A stretch of DNA of 64,000 nt from Nitrobacter sp039808345 (GCF_047824785.1 NZ_CP181167.1:2294001-2358000), one strand, 5' to 3'; shown: positions 20,180 through 29,451, counted from the stretch's first letter. Notes: a model not told the origin generated them from the letters alone. Made by a program: numbers and translations.

Positions 20180-20309
20180 GTATTATCGCTTCTGATTGAA
20201 TCAGAAGCGAAGCTCTGGATTGTTGTTTTAGCGCGTTTTCTTCACGCGAACCGGTATCCATCCCCGGGTCAAGCCCGGGGACGTGCTTCGCTCGAAAACG
20301 CTACAGAGC
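20180..20309 (+). repeat. Intergenic repeat family A, long form
   Basis: Starts within the stop region of the AI-2E permease gene: hairpin cgcttctgattgaatcagaa, gcgcgttttcttcacgcgaa, the extra hairpin tccccgggtcaagcccgggg and the end ttcgctcgaaaacgctacag. Confidence 0.88.
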
Positions 20310-20318
20310 TGACCTTTC

Positions 20319-20621
20319 TCAAACGCTGAAAGCCGTCACCGTTTCGGTGTGCTCGACCTCGGGGGGCGAGGCGAAGAATGGCCCGACCAACTCGCGCCAT
20401 TCGGTAAAGTTCGAGGATTCGCGAAAATCCACGACATGGTTCTCAAGCGTTTCCCACTTGATCAGCAATCTGTAACGTGACGGTCTTTCGACAGACCTGT
20501 GCAGCTCAAAGCTTCTCCAGCCCTTGCAGCGCTTGAAGATCGTTTCAGCCCGCGACACGGCCGCCTCGAAATCCTTCTCGCTGCCCGGCTTGATCTCGAT
20601 TTGCGCGATTTCGGTGATCAT
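20319..20621 (-). CDS. Antibiotic biosynthesis monooxygenase (ABM) fold protein
   Basis: 100 residues from the ATG at 20621 (M-I-T-E-I-A-Q-I-E-I). The pattern of the dimeric ferredoxin-like ABM fold is clear: I-E-I-K-P-G-S-E-K-D-F-E-A-A, then G-W-R-S-F-E-L-H-R-S, Y-R-L-L-I-K-W-E-T and N-F-T-E-W-R-E-L-V. Some family members are small cofactor-free monooxygenases or haem-degrading enzymes; others are of unknown function, so no reaction is claimed. AAAGG lies upstream. It stands apart from the MarR-type gene further upstream. Confidence 0.75.
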   Translation of the reverse strand: MITEIAQIEIKPGSEKDFEAAVSRAETIFKRCKGWRSFELHRSVERPSRYRLLIKWETLENHVVDFRESSNFTEWRELVGPFFASPPEVEHTETVTAFSV

Positions 20622-20857
20622 GTGAGCGGACCTTTCATACACGCTCTGTCTGTATCGCGATCGACTTCAGACGTGAAGCGAGACGGCAAGCATGCAAGCT
20701 GCATTCTCGCTGTTATCGCTCATACCCCAAACGACAGAACGCACCGGCGCCGGACGAGCCGGGCCGATGGGCGCAGATGCGGAAGGAATGTCGCGTTCAG
20801 GATGTTCCGGAAACGGGCGGCCGATCTTGCCGCCAGCTTCGCCCTGTTCCGGAAAAC

Positions 20858-21370
20858 TCAGAGCCGATACAGAATCTGGTCAGTCCAGAAGCGCTCGAGG
20901 CGATGCAACGACTTGTTCAGCGTCGCGAACTCCTCGTTCGAGATTCCGCCGACCTGCTCGACGGTCTTGACGTGCTTCTGATAGAGCGCATCGACGATGC
21001 GTCGGATCTCCTGACCCTGCGCGGTCAAGCGGATTCTTACCGAGCGGCGATCGACGCGCGAACGCTGATGATCGAGAAATCCAAGCTCGACGAGTTTCTT
21101 CAGATTGTAGGAAACGTTGGAGCCGAGATAATAGCCCCGAGTCCGCAGTTCACCAGCCGTCAGTTCCTTGTCGCCGATGTTGTAGAGAAGAAGCGCCTGC
21201 ACCGAGTTGATGTCGGCCCGGCCGCGACGATCGAATTCATCCTTGATGACATCGAGCAATCTGCGGTGCAGCCGCTCGACCAAGGTCAACGCCTCGAGAT
21301 AGAGCGACTGCACCGGTGCCTGACCGGCGACCTGTTCCGCGGGCTCGTGAGCCTTCGCAACGGCTTTCAT
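20858..21370 (-). CDS. MarR-family regulator, possible LdtR orthologue
   Basis: 170 residues with the winged-helix MarR pattern: N-terminal dimerisation helices, recognition helix around Y-Y-L-G-S-N-V-S-Y-N-L-K-K-L-V (about residues 80-94), and the wing with R-S-R-V-D-R-R-S-V-R-I-R-L-T (about 103-116). The segment Y-Y-L-G-S-N-V-S-Y-N-L-K-K-L is what I recall of the LdtR/RosR-like regulators of Rhizobiales that control L,D-transpeptidases, and the neighbouring DUF6163 gene fits that neighbourhood. Ligand and targets here are not shown. Start M-K-A-V at 21370. Confidence 0.82.
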   Translation of the reverse strand: MKAVAKAHEPAEQVAGQAPVQSLYLEALTLVERLHRRLLDVIKDEFDRRGRADINSVQALLLYNIGDKELTAGELRTRGYYLGSNVSYNLKKLVELGFLDHQRSRVDRRSVRIRLTAQGQEIRRIVDALYQKHVKTVEQVGGISNEEFATLNKSLHRLERFWTDQILYRL

Positions 21371-21792
21371 GATGACATCCCCTGTTGTCGTTTTTTTTCG
21401 ACTTGTTCGACGAAACTTGTGTCCCGCCTGATAGCCATGACCTTAGGGGAGGCGTTTGAAGATCAGCTTAAATAAGACAATAAAGACATCATGAATTTAA
21501 GAGAGTAAATCGCCGATTAAGCTGTCATATCAAGGCATTTAGCAACCTTTCATTGACGCTTCCGCGGCCCTGTTCATGCTTCGTGTGCCGCTCCTGTCGC
21601 ATTCAGGAACAGCGCCGTTCAAATTCGAAACATTCGGTCAACACAGATAACCACGCCGTTAGGGTCACCGAATTCTTACCGTGAAAAATTCTCGGAAAAC
21701 TTTAGGGGACGGCGATCAGGAAACATGACGTGCGTTGCGGCGCACCCTCGGCTGCTCGTCGCTCTTCTCATCTTCAGGCATATGTAGAGTGG
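21371..21792. other. AT-rich intergenic region upstream of the MarR-type gene
   Basis: 422 bp without a gene. The stretch 21470-21540 is distinctly AT-rich for this genome (aataagacaataaagacatc, gaatttaagagag) and probably contains the regulator's promoter. No repeat family A copy. Confidence 0.45.
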
Positions 21793-22269
21793 CTATGGCG
21801 GCCGTTCCCGCGCCGCCATCCATGCCAGCCCCAGATAGGCCGTGAGCATTGCCGTTTCCAACCCGACGATGACCAGGTTGCCGCCGTAGATCATCGGAAA
21901 CATGAGTTCGACGACAGCCATCGAGACCACCGTGGTCAGCCACACCACAGCGCCCCATGGCGTGGCCAGCCAAAGGCCCACGGCGGCCACAAGCTCGATC
22001 ACGGCGAAGTAGACCGTCGCCGCCTGCCAGGCCACCGTCTGGTTCTCAAAGGCGTCGTCCTCGCCGCCGATGAATCCGGTCAACTGAGCCCAATGATAGA
22101 GCCCGACGGCGAGCGACAGCATCGCCATGACCCGCAGAAAAACCACCAGCCGCCCGGTCCAGAGATTGTCATCGGTCTCCGTGCGGGCCGTCGGGCTTCC
22201 CGCCACCGGCATGGCTTGATCTCGCGGGATCTGCCCGCGCGATGAGGTTTTAGACGTCAGGATGCTCAT
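21793..22269 (-). CDS. DUF6163 family membrane protein
   Basis: About 158 residues from the ATG at 22269 (M-S-I-L-T-S-K). A polar N-terminus (to about residue 40) is followed by four hydrophobic helices: R-L-V-V-F-L-R-V-M-A-M-L-S, V-Y-F-A-V-I-E-L-V-A-A-V-G-L-W-L, W-L-T-T-V-V-S-M-A-V-V-E-L-M and I-V-G-L-E-T-A-M-L-T-A-Y. Proteins of this sort sit beside the LdtR-like MarR regulator in many Rhizobiales, which suggests a shared envelope-related role; that is inference. An in-frame start 27 codons upstream (22350) is possible. Confidence 0.7.
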   Translation of the reverse strand: MSILTSKTSSRGQIPRDQAMPVAGSPTARTETDDNLWTGRLVVFLRVMAMLSLAVGLYHWAQLTGFIGGEDDAFENQTVAWQAATVYFAVIELVAAVGLWLATPWGAVVWLTTVVSMAVVELMFPMIYGGNLVIVGLETAMLTAYLGLAWMAARERPP

Positions 22270-22424
22270 AACCGGACCCCACACAGCCGTGCGAGCCCGC
22301 TTCATGGCTTTCCGGAACCATAAAATCAATTGCATTGCATCGAGGTGCATGAGCGCGGTGACGAAGCCGGTTCCTGGTGCTACATAAAACCGGTTCGGTT
22401 CTGGCCTTCAGGAGTGTCGGCAAC

Positions 22425-23486
22425 ATGGCGATAAAATACGGGCGTCCCATCGAAATGCGGGATGGACCCCGCCGCGATGCCGCAGTCACCGCCGCTCCGC
22501 TCGATCTCGTCGCCCGGCTCCGCCGCAACCGCAAGGCGGAATGGGCCCGCCGCCTGGTCCGTGAAAGCGTTCTGACCACCGACGACCTCATCTGGCCGCT
22601 GTTCGTCGCCGATGGCGCCGACAGGCGGACGCCCGTTCCCTCCATGCCCGGCGTCGACCGGATTAGCGTGGACGAATGCGTGCGGGACGCGGAACGGGCG
22701 CTCGAACTGAACATCCCCTGCATCGCGCTTTTCCCCTATACCGACCCCGCCCTGCGGGACGTCTCCGGCAGCGAAGCCCTCAACGCCAAGAACCTGGTCT
22801 GCAAGTCGGTCCGGGCCATCAAGCGGGAATTTCCGGACCTCGGCGTGCTCTGCGACGTGGCGCTCGATCCCTTCACCAGTCATGGCCATGACGGCCTGGT
22901 CGAGGACGGCAGGATCCTCAACGACGAGACCGTCGCGGTGCTGGTCCAGCAGGCGCTGGTGCAGGCGGAAGCCGGTTGCGACATCGTCGCTCCGTCCGAC
23001 ATGATGGACGGCCGCGTCGGTGCGATTCGAAGGGGTCTGGACGAGGCCGGGTTTGTCGATGTGCAGATCATGGCCTATGCCGCGAAGTATGCATCCGCTT
23101 TTTACGGCCCGTTCCGCGACGCCATCGGCTCGGCCAAGGCGCTCACGGGAGACAAGCGCACATACCAGATGGACAGCGCCAACTCCGACGAGGCTCTGCG
23201 CGAAGTCGAGCTCGATATCGCCGAGGGCGCAGACATGGTGCTGGTGAAGCCGGGAATGCCCTATCTCGACATCGTGCGGCGCGTAAAGGATACGTTCGGA
23301 ATGCCGACCTTCGCCTACCAGGTGTCGGGCGAGTACGCGATGATCGCGGCCGCCGCCGGCAACGGCTGGATCGATCGCGACCGGGCGATGATGGAAAGCC
23401 TCGTCGCCTTCAAGCGCGCCGGCGCCGACGGCGTGCTCACCTACTTTGCGGCGGCGGCGGCGGAGAAGCTGAAACAGAACCGCTGA
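22425..23486 (+). CDS. hemB: Delta-aminolevulinic acid dehydratase (porphobilinogen synthase)
   Basis: Condenses two aminolevulinate molecules into porphobilinogen in tetrapyrrole synthesis. 353 residues. The two Schiff-base lysines are visible in M-A-Y-A-A-K-Y-A-S (A-site) and V-L-V-K-P-G-M-P-Y (P-site). The metal region reads C-D-V-A-L-D-P-F-T-S-H-G-H-D-G: aspartates replace the cysteines of zinc enzymes, the magnesium-type site known from Bradyrhizobium. Start at 22425 (M-A-I-K-Y-G-R-P) has a CAGGAG site; the frame is open 16 codons further up. Haem demand is high in cytochrome-rich lithoautotrophs. Confidence 0.96.
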   Translation: MAIKYGRPIEMRDGPRRDAAVTAAPLDLVARLRRNRKAEWARRLVRESVLTTDDLIWPLFVADGADRRTPVPSMPGVDRISVDECVRDAERALELNIPCIALFPYTDPALRDVSGSEALNAKNLVCKSVRAIKREFPDLGVLCDVALDPFTSHGHDGLVEDGRILNDETVAVLVQQALVQAEAGCDIVAPSDMMDGRVGAIRRGLDEAGFVDVQIMAYAAKYASAFYGPFRDAIGSAKALTGDKRTYQMDSANSDEALREVELDIAEGADMVLVKPGMPYLDIVRRVKDTFGMPTFAYQVSGEYAMIAAAAGNGWIDRDRAMMESLVAFKRAGADGVLTYFAAAAAEKLKQNR

Positions 23487-23652
23487 CGCGTCCCCTCCCC
23501 GCGATCGTTCCGTCCACGCCTCCGGGCCTGCCCAGGACTTGCAACCCGGGCAGCACGTCGCCATCTCGAAAGACGCTTCCGCCTCTATCAGAAGATCAGA
23601 AGCGGAAAGTCTCTTCGAAAGTCTCTTGGCTGAGCGCCGTGGAGGACTGGAC

Positions 23653-24192
23653 ATGGCCGATGGTAACTTCGACAACGCCCACGGCGGCGACTCCGCCGGG
23701 TTCCAGCGGCACGCGTTCGACCCCTGGATGCAGCCCGAGTTGTTTCGCGGCGTTTTGGCGCGGCGTTTTTTTGCGTTCCTGATCGATCTGCTGGTGCTTT
23801 CAATCCCCGTGATCATCGGCGTGATCTTCATCGCGATGCTTGGGATCATCACGCTCGGCTTCGGATGGGCGCTGTTCTGGCTGGTTTCGCCCGCTTCCCT
23901 GATCTGGGCCGTCTTTTATTACGGCGCGTCGCTCGGCGGCCGGCATTCGGCGACGATCGGGATGCGGGCCATGGGTCTGGAAATGCGGACCTGGTCCGGC
24001 GAGCGGAGCTATTTTGTTCTCGGCGCCATGCACGCGATCCTGTTCTGGATCTCGGTGTCGATATTCACGCCGCTGATTCTGATGGTCAGCCTGTTCAACA
24101 ACCGGCGGCGCATGCTGCATGACATGCTGCTGGGAACCGTCATCATCAATTCGGATCTTGCGACGGTGGCGCAGCCCTCTGGAAGCTATTGA
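23653..24192 (+). CDS. RDD-family membrane protein
   Basis: 179 residues starting at the ATG 23653 behind a GGAGGA site. The RDD motif region is L-A-R-R-F-F-A-F-L-I-D-L-L (Arg and Asp of the first helix), followed by three more helices (about residues 45-75, 75-95, 125-150) and the ending R-R-R-M-L-H-D-M-L-L-G-T, which matches the conserved second D of the family. Function of RDD proteins is unclear; some are Na+/H+ antiporters. It may be cotranscribed with hemB or bpt, both on the same strand. Confidence 0.8.
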   Translation: MADGNFDNAHGGDSAGFQRHAFDPWMQPELFRGVLARRFFAFLIDLLVLSIPVIIGVIFIAMLGIITLGFGWALFWLVSPASLIWAVFYYGASLGGRHSATIGMRAMGLEMRTWSGERSYFVLGAMHAILFWISVSIFTPLILMVSLFNNRRRMLHDMLLGTVIINSDLATVAQPSGSY

Positions 24193-24273
24193 TATAGCGG
24201 CAATGCGGATTGACGGTCAGCCTCGGGAGCGCGATGCTGGAGCACAATCTGCTTTGGAGACTGACAAGGCGCC

Positions 24274-25047
24274 GTGACCCAGCACTCGCGTGACACACCG
24301 CAATTCTATCTGACCGCGCCTTCGCCGTGTCCGTATTTGCCCGATCGCAGCGAACGCAAGGTATTTACCCATCTGGTCGGCGAGAAGGCGGGCGAACTCA
24401 ACGATCTGCTCACCCATGGCGGCTTTCGCCGCAGCCAGTCGATCGCCTACCGCCCGGCCTGCGACCAGTGCCGCGCCTGCGTTTCCGTGCGGGTCATCGC
24501 CGATGAGTTTAAGCTGTCGCGCGGCGCCCGCAGGGTGCTGGCGCGAAACGCCGACATCACGGGCAGCCTGCGTGCCGCGACGCCGACGTCAGAACAATAT
24601 TCGGTATTCCGCGCCTATCTGGACCAGAGACATCGCCACGGCGGCATGGCGGACATGACCGTGCTGGATTACGCGATGATGGTGGAAGACAGCCACGTCG
24701 AGACCCGCATCATCGAATATCGCCGGCGCGGCGCGGATAGCGGCGAGAACAGACGCGGCGACCTGGTGGGAGTGGCGCTCACCGATGTGTTGAGCGACGG
24801 ACTCTCCATGGTCTATTCGTTCTTCGATCCGTCCGAGCAGCACCGTTCGTTCGGCACCTTCATGATCCTCGATCACATATCCCGCGCGCGGCAACTCGGC
24901 CTGCCCTATGTGTATCTCGGTTACTGGATCGAGGGGTCGCGGAAGATGGACTACAAGGGACGTTTCCTGCCACAGCAGCGCCTTGCGCCCACGGGCTGGC
25001 TGCGGGTGGATGCCGACGGCGAAACACAGCACGAGACGAGAGAATAG
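24274..25047 (+). CDS. bpt: Aspartate/glutamate leucyltransferase Bpt
   Basis: Transfers leucine from leucyl-tRNA to proteins with N-terminal Asp or Glu, making ClpS/ClpAP degrons. 257 residues. The N-terminal C-P-Y-L-P and Y-R-P-A-C-D-Q-C-R-A-C motif (four Cys, likely metal or redox centre) and the GNAT-like C-terminal core with Y-S-F-F-D-P and L-G-Y-W-I-E-G-S-R-K-M-D-Y-K are diagnostic of the bacterial ATE/Bpt family. Starts with GTG at 24274 (M-T-Q-H-S). Downstream of the RDD gene. Confidence 0.93.
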   Translation: MTQHSRDTPQFYLTAPSPCPYLPDRSERKVFTHLVGEKAGELNDLLTHGGFRRSQSIAYRPACDQCRACVSVRVIADEFKLSRGARRVLARNADITGSLRAATPTSEQYSVFRAYLDQRHRHGGMADMTVLDYAMMVEDSHVETRIIEYRRRGADSGENRRGDLVGVALTDVLSDGLSMVYSFFDPSEQHRSFGTFMILDHISRARQLGLPYVYLGYWIEGSRKMDYKGRFLPQQRLAPTGWLRVDADGETQHETRE

Positions 25048-25076
25048 AGCAGACCGCTCCGCGTCCAATGTTGGTC

Positions 25077-26465
25077 CTATCCGGCAAACGTATCCGCCAG
25101 CAGCTTCACATTCAGGATCACGATCAGGCCGGCGACGATCCACGCCGCGACGGCGGTTCCGGTTGAAATTGCGAACCGACCCATCTTGCGCCGGTCCGAG
25201 ACGAAGCGGACCAGCGGGATCACCGCGAACGGCAGTTGCATCGACAGGACGACCTGGCTGAGAACCAGAAGCTGCGCGGTGCCGCTGTCACCATAGATGG
25301 CCGTGACGACGATAACGGGCACGATGGCGATGCCGCGCGTGACGAGCCGCCGCGCCCACATCGGCATCCGCAAATGCAGAAAGCCTTCCATCACGATCTG
25401 GCCCGCGAGCGTCGCCGTCACCGTGGAGTTGATGCCGGAGGCGAGAAGCGCGACAGCGAACAGCGTTGATGCGATGCCGAGACCCAATAGGGGCGAAAGC
25501 AGCTTGAACGCGTCGCCGATTTCGGCCACCTCGGTATGACCGCTGCCGTGAAACACTGCGGCGGCCACGATCAGGATGGCGGCGTTGACGAACAAAGCCA
25601 GCATCAAGGCCAGCGTACTGTCAGCGGTCGCCCATCGGATCGCGCTCCGCCGGCCCTCTTCGGTGCGCGGATAGGCCCTGGTCTGCACGATCGACGAATG
25701 CAGATAAAGATTATGCGGCATGACCGTCGCGCCGATGATGCCGATGGCGATGTAGAGCATCTCAGGATTGGTGACGATCTCGCGCGAAGGTACGAAGCCA
25801 CGCAGTACCTCGGCGACCGGCGGCGCGGCGGCGATGATCTGGATCGCGAAGCAAACCGCGATGACGATCAGGAGCGCGACCACGAAAGCCTCAAGGAATC
25901 GGAAGCCGCGGTTCATCAGCAGCAACAGCAGAAAGGCATCCAGCGCCGCGATCAGCGCGCCGCCGATCAGCGGGATGCCGAACAGCAATTGCAACGCGAT
26001 CGCCGTGCCGATCACCTCGGCCAGATCGCAGGCGATGATCGCGGCCTCGCAGACCAGCCAGAGCATGAAGTTGACGGGCCGCGAATAGCTGGCGCGACAG
26101 GCCTGCGCGAGATCAAGGCCGGCGGCGATGCCGAGCCGCGCCGCCAGCGCCTGCAACAGAATCGCCATGAGGTTCGACAACAGGATGACGGACAGCAGCG
26201 TGTAGCCGAACTTCGAGCCGCCGGCGATATCCGTGGCCCAGTTGCCGGGGTCCATATACCCCACCGAGACCATGTAGCCCGGTCCCGCGAAGGCAAAAAG
26301 GCGACGCAGCCAGTGCCCGCTCGCGGGAACCAGCACCGTCGCATGGACCTCCTCGAGACTTGGGCGAGCTGACGCTTCCGAATGCCAGCCAGTCTTCGTC
26401 GAAAGGGATCCTTGCGACGGCTCCGGTACCGGTTCGGGCGTCAATGCAGGTGTTTTCACATCCAT
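25077..26465 (-). CDS. mntH: NRAMP-type manganese/divalent metal transporter
   Basis: Proton-coupled Mn2+ importer of the inner membrane. About 462 residues with eleven hydrophobic helices; the metal-binding motif D-P-G-N-W-A-T-D in helix 1 (about residues 71-78) and M-P-H-N-L-Y-L-H-S in helix 6 (the second ligand motif) are intact. The N-terminus (about 45 residues) is polar. Start at 26465 (M-D-V-K-T-P) has GGGGTC upstream. A likely Mur-type operator lies directly upstream, so expression is probably repressed by manganese. Confidence 0.95.
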   Translation of the reverse strand: MDVKTPALTPEPVPEPSQGSLSTKTGWHSEASARPSLEEVHATVLVPASGHWLRRLFAFAGPGYMVSVGYMDPGNWATDIAGGSKFGYTLLSVILLSNLMAILLQALAARLGIAAGLDLAQACRASYSRPVNFMLWLVCEAAIIACDLAEVIGTAIALQLLFGIPLIGGALIAALDAFLLLLLMNRGFRFLEAFVVALLIVIAVCFAIQIIAAAPPVAEVLRGFVPSREIVTNPEMLYIAIGIIGATVMPHNLYLHSSIVQTRAYPRTEEGRRSAIRWATADSTLALMLALFVNAAILIVAAAVFHGSGHTEVAEIGDAFKLLSPLLGLGIASTLFAVALLASGINSTVTATLAGQIVMEGFLHLRMPMWARRLVTRGIAIVPVIVVTAIYGDSGTAQLLVLSQVVLSMQLPFAVIPLVRFVSDRRKMGRFAISTGTAVAAWIVAGLIVILNVKLLADTFAG

Positions 26466-26493
26466 TGACCCCGTATGGACCAAGTATAGCTTT

Positions 26494-26517
26494 ATTGCAA
26501 CTCATTTGCAAATGCAT
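26494..26517 (-). promoter_or_regulatory. Likely Mur/Fur-type manganese-responsive operator of mntH
   Basis: The sequence ATTGCAACTCATTTGCAAAT followed by GCAT, about 30-50 bases before mntH, contains two overlapping TTGCAA half-sites. It resembles the TGCAA-type Mur-responsive sequences described upstream of rhizobial mntH/sitABCD. Binding is inferred. Confidence 0.6.
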
Positions 26518-26638
26518 TTAGGCCGAGAGCGCAGGCAAGGTCCGCAGCTATTATTTCGCGCGATGCGATAGTCACGCTCAACCCTTCGTCCAGATCATGA
26601 CCTCGATACTCGCAAAGCGTGCACGCCAGACGCTGAAA

Positions 26639-27037
26639 CTAAGGTTCGATATTCTCGCCGTCTTTCCCTGCGGCGGGAGGAGTCAGCAGATCGAGCACCC
26701 TTTCGGGAGGACGGCAAATCCGCACGCCCTTCGGCGTTTCCACGATGGGACGCTGAAGCAGGATCGGATGGGCCACGATGAAATCGAGAAGCTGATCATC
26801 GCTCCATTTGGAATTGCCGAGATCGAGTTCGCCGTAAGGTGAGCCGTTGTCCCGCAGCAGCCCGCGTATGGGTAGCCCCATGGCGTCGGCCAGCGCGCGA
26901 AGTCGTGCGCGGTCCGGCGGATGCTTGAGATACTCGATAACCACCGGCTCTTCACCGCTCTGCCGGATCATCGCCAGCGTGTTGCGCGACTTGCTGCAGG
27001 ACGGATTGTGATAGATCGTCACGGTCATCGTCGGCAT
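26639..27037 (-). CDS. arsC: ArsC-family glutaredoxin-linked arsenate reductase
   Basis: About 132 residues of the thioredoxin-fold ArsC/Spx family. T-I-Y-H-N-P-S-C-S-K-S-R-N-T-L carries the catalytic Cys (about residue 13-14) in the C-S-K-S-R pattern of glutaredoxin-dependent arsenate reductases, and the three Arg-containing region L-L-Q-R-P-I-V follows. Start uncertain between ATG 27037 (M-P-T-M-T) and 27028 (M-T-V-T). No ars operon neighbours, so a role as a general YffB-like thiol protein is also possible. Preceded by a partial family A repeat. Confidence 0.88.
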   Translation of the reverse strand: MPTMTVTIYHNPSCSKSRNTLAMIRQSGEEPVVIEYLKHPPDRARLRALADAMGLPIRGLLRDNGSPYGELDLGNSKWSDDQLLDFIVAHPILLQRPIVETPKGVRICRPPERVLDLLTPPAAGKDGENIEP

Positions 27038-27050
27038 CCGCTCAGCGTCC

Positions 27051-27137
27051 AGAATTTGTTCTGACGCGTTTTCTTCACCCGAACCGGCATCCATCCTCGG
27101 GTCAAGCCCGAGGACATGCTTCGCTCGAAAACGCCAT
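27051..27137 (+). repeat. Intergenic repeat family A, partial long form
   Basis: Lacks the first hairpin; has tgacgcgttttcttcacccg, the extra hairpin tcctcgggtcaagcccgagg and ttcgctcgaaaacgccata. It lies between the convergent-to-nothing minus-strand genes arsC and parC. Confidence 0.8.
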
Positions 27138-27151
27138 ATCCGCGCACGAGG

Positions 27152-29401
27152 TCAGATCGCCCGGCCGAATTTGTTCGACTTCGGCAGGCCGTGCGCGAGG
27201 CGTCCGGCGTCGGCGCGGTTGCCGCGCCAGTCAGACAGATCCTTCCAGCTCAGGCTCTGCTCGCGGCCCGCGGAGTCCTTCCACGTCAAACCGATCTTCG
27301 AATCGAACACGGCGACGTCTGACAGGCCCGCGCCCTTGTATTTCTGCAGCCGCACGCCGCGGCCGCGCGCCATCTCCGGCACCTGATCGAGCGGGAAGAT
27401 CACCATCTTGTGGTTGGTGCCGATGACCGCGACCTGATCGCCCGCGACCGTCGTGATCGCTTTCGCCTCGTTAGGCATCTCAACGTTGAGCACCTGCTTG
27501 CCTTTGCGCGTTGTGCTGACGCAATCGTCCTCATTCACGACGAACCCCTGCCCTTCGTAGCTCGCGATCAGGAATTTGCGGCCGCCGGTGTGAATGAACA
27601 GCGACACGATCGCCGCATCCTGTTCCAGATCGATGAACAGGCGGATCGGTTCGCCATGGCCGCGCCCGCCCGGCAGCTTCGCGACGTCGAGCGAGTAGAA
27701 CTTGCCGTTGGTGGCGAACAGCAGCAGCTTCGACGTGGTTTCAGCAAAGAACGCGAAGCCGAGCTTGTCGTCGGTCTTGAAGGACAGGTTCGACAGATCC
27801 TCGACATGACCTTTCAGCGTCCGCACCCATCCCTTGTCCGATACGACGACCGTGACCGGCTCGCGCTCGACCAGTGACTCTTCCAGCGCGGCGAGGTCAT
27901 GCTCGGGCGCGTCCGCAAAGACGGTGCGGCGTTTGCCAAGCGGCGTCTTTGGGCCGAACATGTCGCGCACGTTGCGCACCTGTTCGCCGACTTTCTCCCA
28001 CTGCCTGGCTTCGGAGCCCAGCACGGCGTTGATACCCTTGAGTTCCGCCCGCAGGTCCTTGTCCTCGGTGCGGATCTCCATTTCCTCGAGCTTGCGCAGG
28101 CTGCGCAGGCGCATGTTGAGGATGGCCTCCGCCTGAACCTCCGTCAGCTTGAACGCCTTTATCAAGGCCGGCTTCGGCTCGTCTTCCGTGCGGATGATCT
28201 TGATGACCTTGTCGATGTTCAGATACGCGATCAGGTAGCCGCCGAGCACTTCCAGCCGATGCTCGATCTGCGCCTTGCGATAGGCCGAGCGGCGCAGCAG
28301 CACGTCGCGCAGATGATCGAGCCATTCGCGCAAGGCTTCCGCGAGGCCGACGACCTTCGGAATCTTGCCTTTGATCAGGACGTTGAGATTGAGCGAAATG
28401 CGGCTTTCAAGCTCGGTGAGCCTGAACAGCGATTCCATCACCAGTTCGGGATCGACGTTGCGCGACTTCGGCTCGATGACGACGCGGATGTCTTCGGCCG
28501 ACTCGTCCCTGATGTCGCCGACCAGCGGCAGCTTCTTGTCGTTGAGCAGTTCGGCGATCTTCTCGATCAGCCGCGACTTCTGCACCAGCCACGGGATCTC
28601 GGTGACAACGATCACCCAGGTGCCGCGCGCGCCCTCCTCGCGATGCCACTTGGCGCGGGTACGGAAAGCACCCCTTCCTGTCGTATAAGCCTCGGCGATG
28701 CTCTCCTTGGAATCGATGATGATGCCACCGGTCGGGAAGTCCGGGCCCTTGACCCATTTCAGCAATGCCTTCGACTTCGCGTCCGGCTTGTCGATCAGGT
28801 GCAGCGCGGCATCGCACAGTTCGGCGGCGTTGTGGGGAGGGATCGCGGTGGCCATGCCGACGGCGATGCCCTGCGCGCCGTTGGCGAGCAGGTTCGGAAA
28901 GCCGCCGGGCAGCACCACCGGCTCGCGGCTCTGGCCGTCATAGTTGGGGCGGAACTCGACGGCGTCCTCGTCGATGCCGTCGAGGAGCAGCCGCGCCACG
29001 TCGGTCATGCGCGCTTCGGTGTAACGGTAGGCCGCCGGATTATCGCCGTCGATGTTGCCGAAGTTGCCCTGACCATCCACCAGCGGATATCGCGAGGCGA
29101 AATCCTGAGCCAGCCGCACCATGGCGTCGTAGATCGCCTGATCGCCATGAGGATGGAACGAGCCCATCACATCGCCGACGATCTTGGCGGACTTCTTGAA
29201 GGCCGAGCCCGGATCTAGCCGCAGCAGCCGCATCCCGTAGAGGATACGCCGGTGCACGGGTTTCAGGCCGTCCCGCGCATCCGGCAGAGCGCGGTGCATG
29301 ATGGTGGACAGCGCGTAGGCGAGATAGCGCTCCTCGAGCGCCTCCCGAAGCTGCACCTCGGCAATTTCGGCCGGCTCGGCCGGAATCAATCTTTTTCCCA
29401 T
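27152..29401 (-). CDS. parC: DNA topoisomerase IV subunit A
   Basis: Breakage-reunion subunit of the decatenating type II topoisomerase. 749 residues. Winged-helix N-terminal domain with D-A-R-D-G-L-K-P-V-H-R-R-I-L-Y-G-M, the active-site Tyr in A-A-Y-R-Y-T-E-A-R (about residue 120), tower and coiled-coil gates, and a C-terminal beta-propeller from about residue 500 with several G-R-G-x-R/L-like blades; the gyrase box of GyrA is not seen, which with the length favours ParC. Last gene of the rnc-era-recO-parC run. Confidence 0.95.
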   Translation of the reverse strand: MGKRLIPAEPAEIAEVQLREALEERYLAYALSTIMHRALPDARDGLKPVHRRILYGMRLLRLDPGSAFKKSAKIVGDVMGSFHPHGDQAIYDAMVRLAQDFASRYPLVDGQGNFGNIDGDNPAAYRYTEARMTDVARLLLDGIDEDAVEFRPNYDGQSREPVVLPGGFPNLLANGAQGIAVGMATAIPPHNAAELCDAALHLIDKPDAKSKALLKWVKGPDFPTGGIIIDSKESIAEAYTTGRGAFRTRAKWHREEGARGTWVIVVTEIPWLVQKSRLIEKIAELLNDKKLPLVGDIRDESAEDIRVVIEPKSRNVDPELVMESLFRLTELESRISLNLNVLIKGKIPKVVGLAEALREWLDHLRDVLLRRSAYRKAQIEHRLEVLGGYLIAYLNIDKVIKIIRTEDEPKPALIKAFKLTEVQAEAILNMRLRSLRKLEEMEIRTEDKDLRAELKGINAVLGSEARQWEKVGEQVRNVRDMFGPKTPLGKRRTVFADAPEHDLAALEESLVEREPVTVVVSDKGWVRTLKGHVEDLSNLSFKTDDKLGFAFFAETTSKLLLFATNGKFYSLDVAKLPGGRGHGEPIRLFIDLEQDAAIVSLFIHTGGRKFLIASYEGQGFVVNEDDCVSTTRKGKQVLNVEMPNEAKAITTVAGDQVAVIGTNHKMVIFPLDQVPEMARGRGVRLQKYKGAGLSDVAVFDSKIGLTWKDSAGREQSLSWKDLSDWRGNRADAGRLAHGLPKSNKFGRAI

Positions 29402-29451
29402 GGGGACGGGTTAACGCCTGCCGAGTCCGGCGACAAGGCGTGAATGACCTG

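Noticed and set aside
27899..29218. 439-codon open frame opposite parC
   Set aside because: Antisense of parC; repeated Leu-Arg-Asp composition only.
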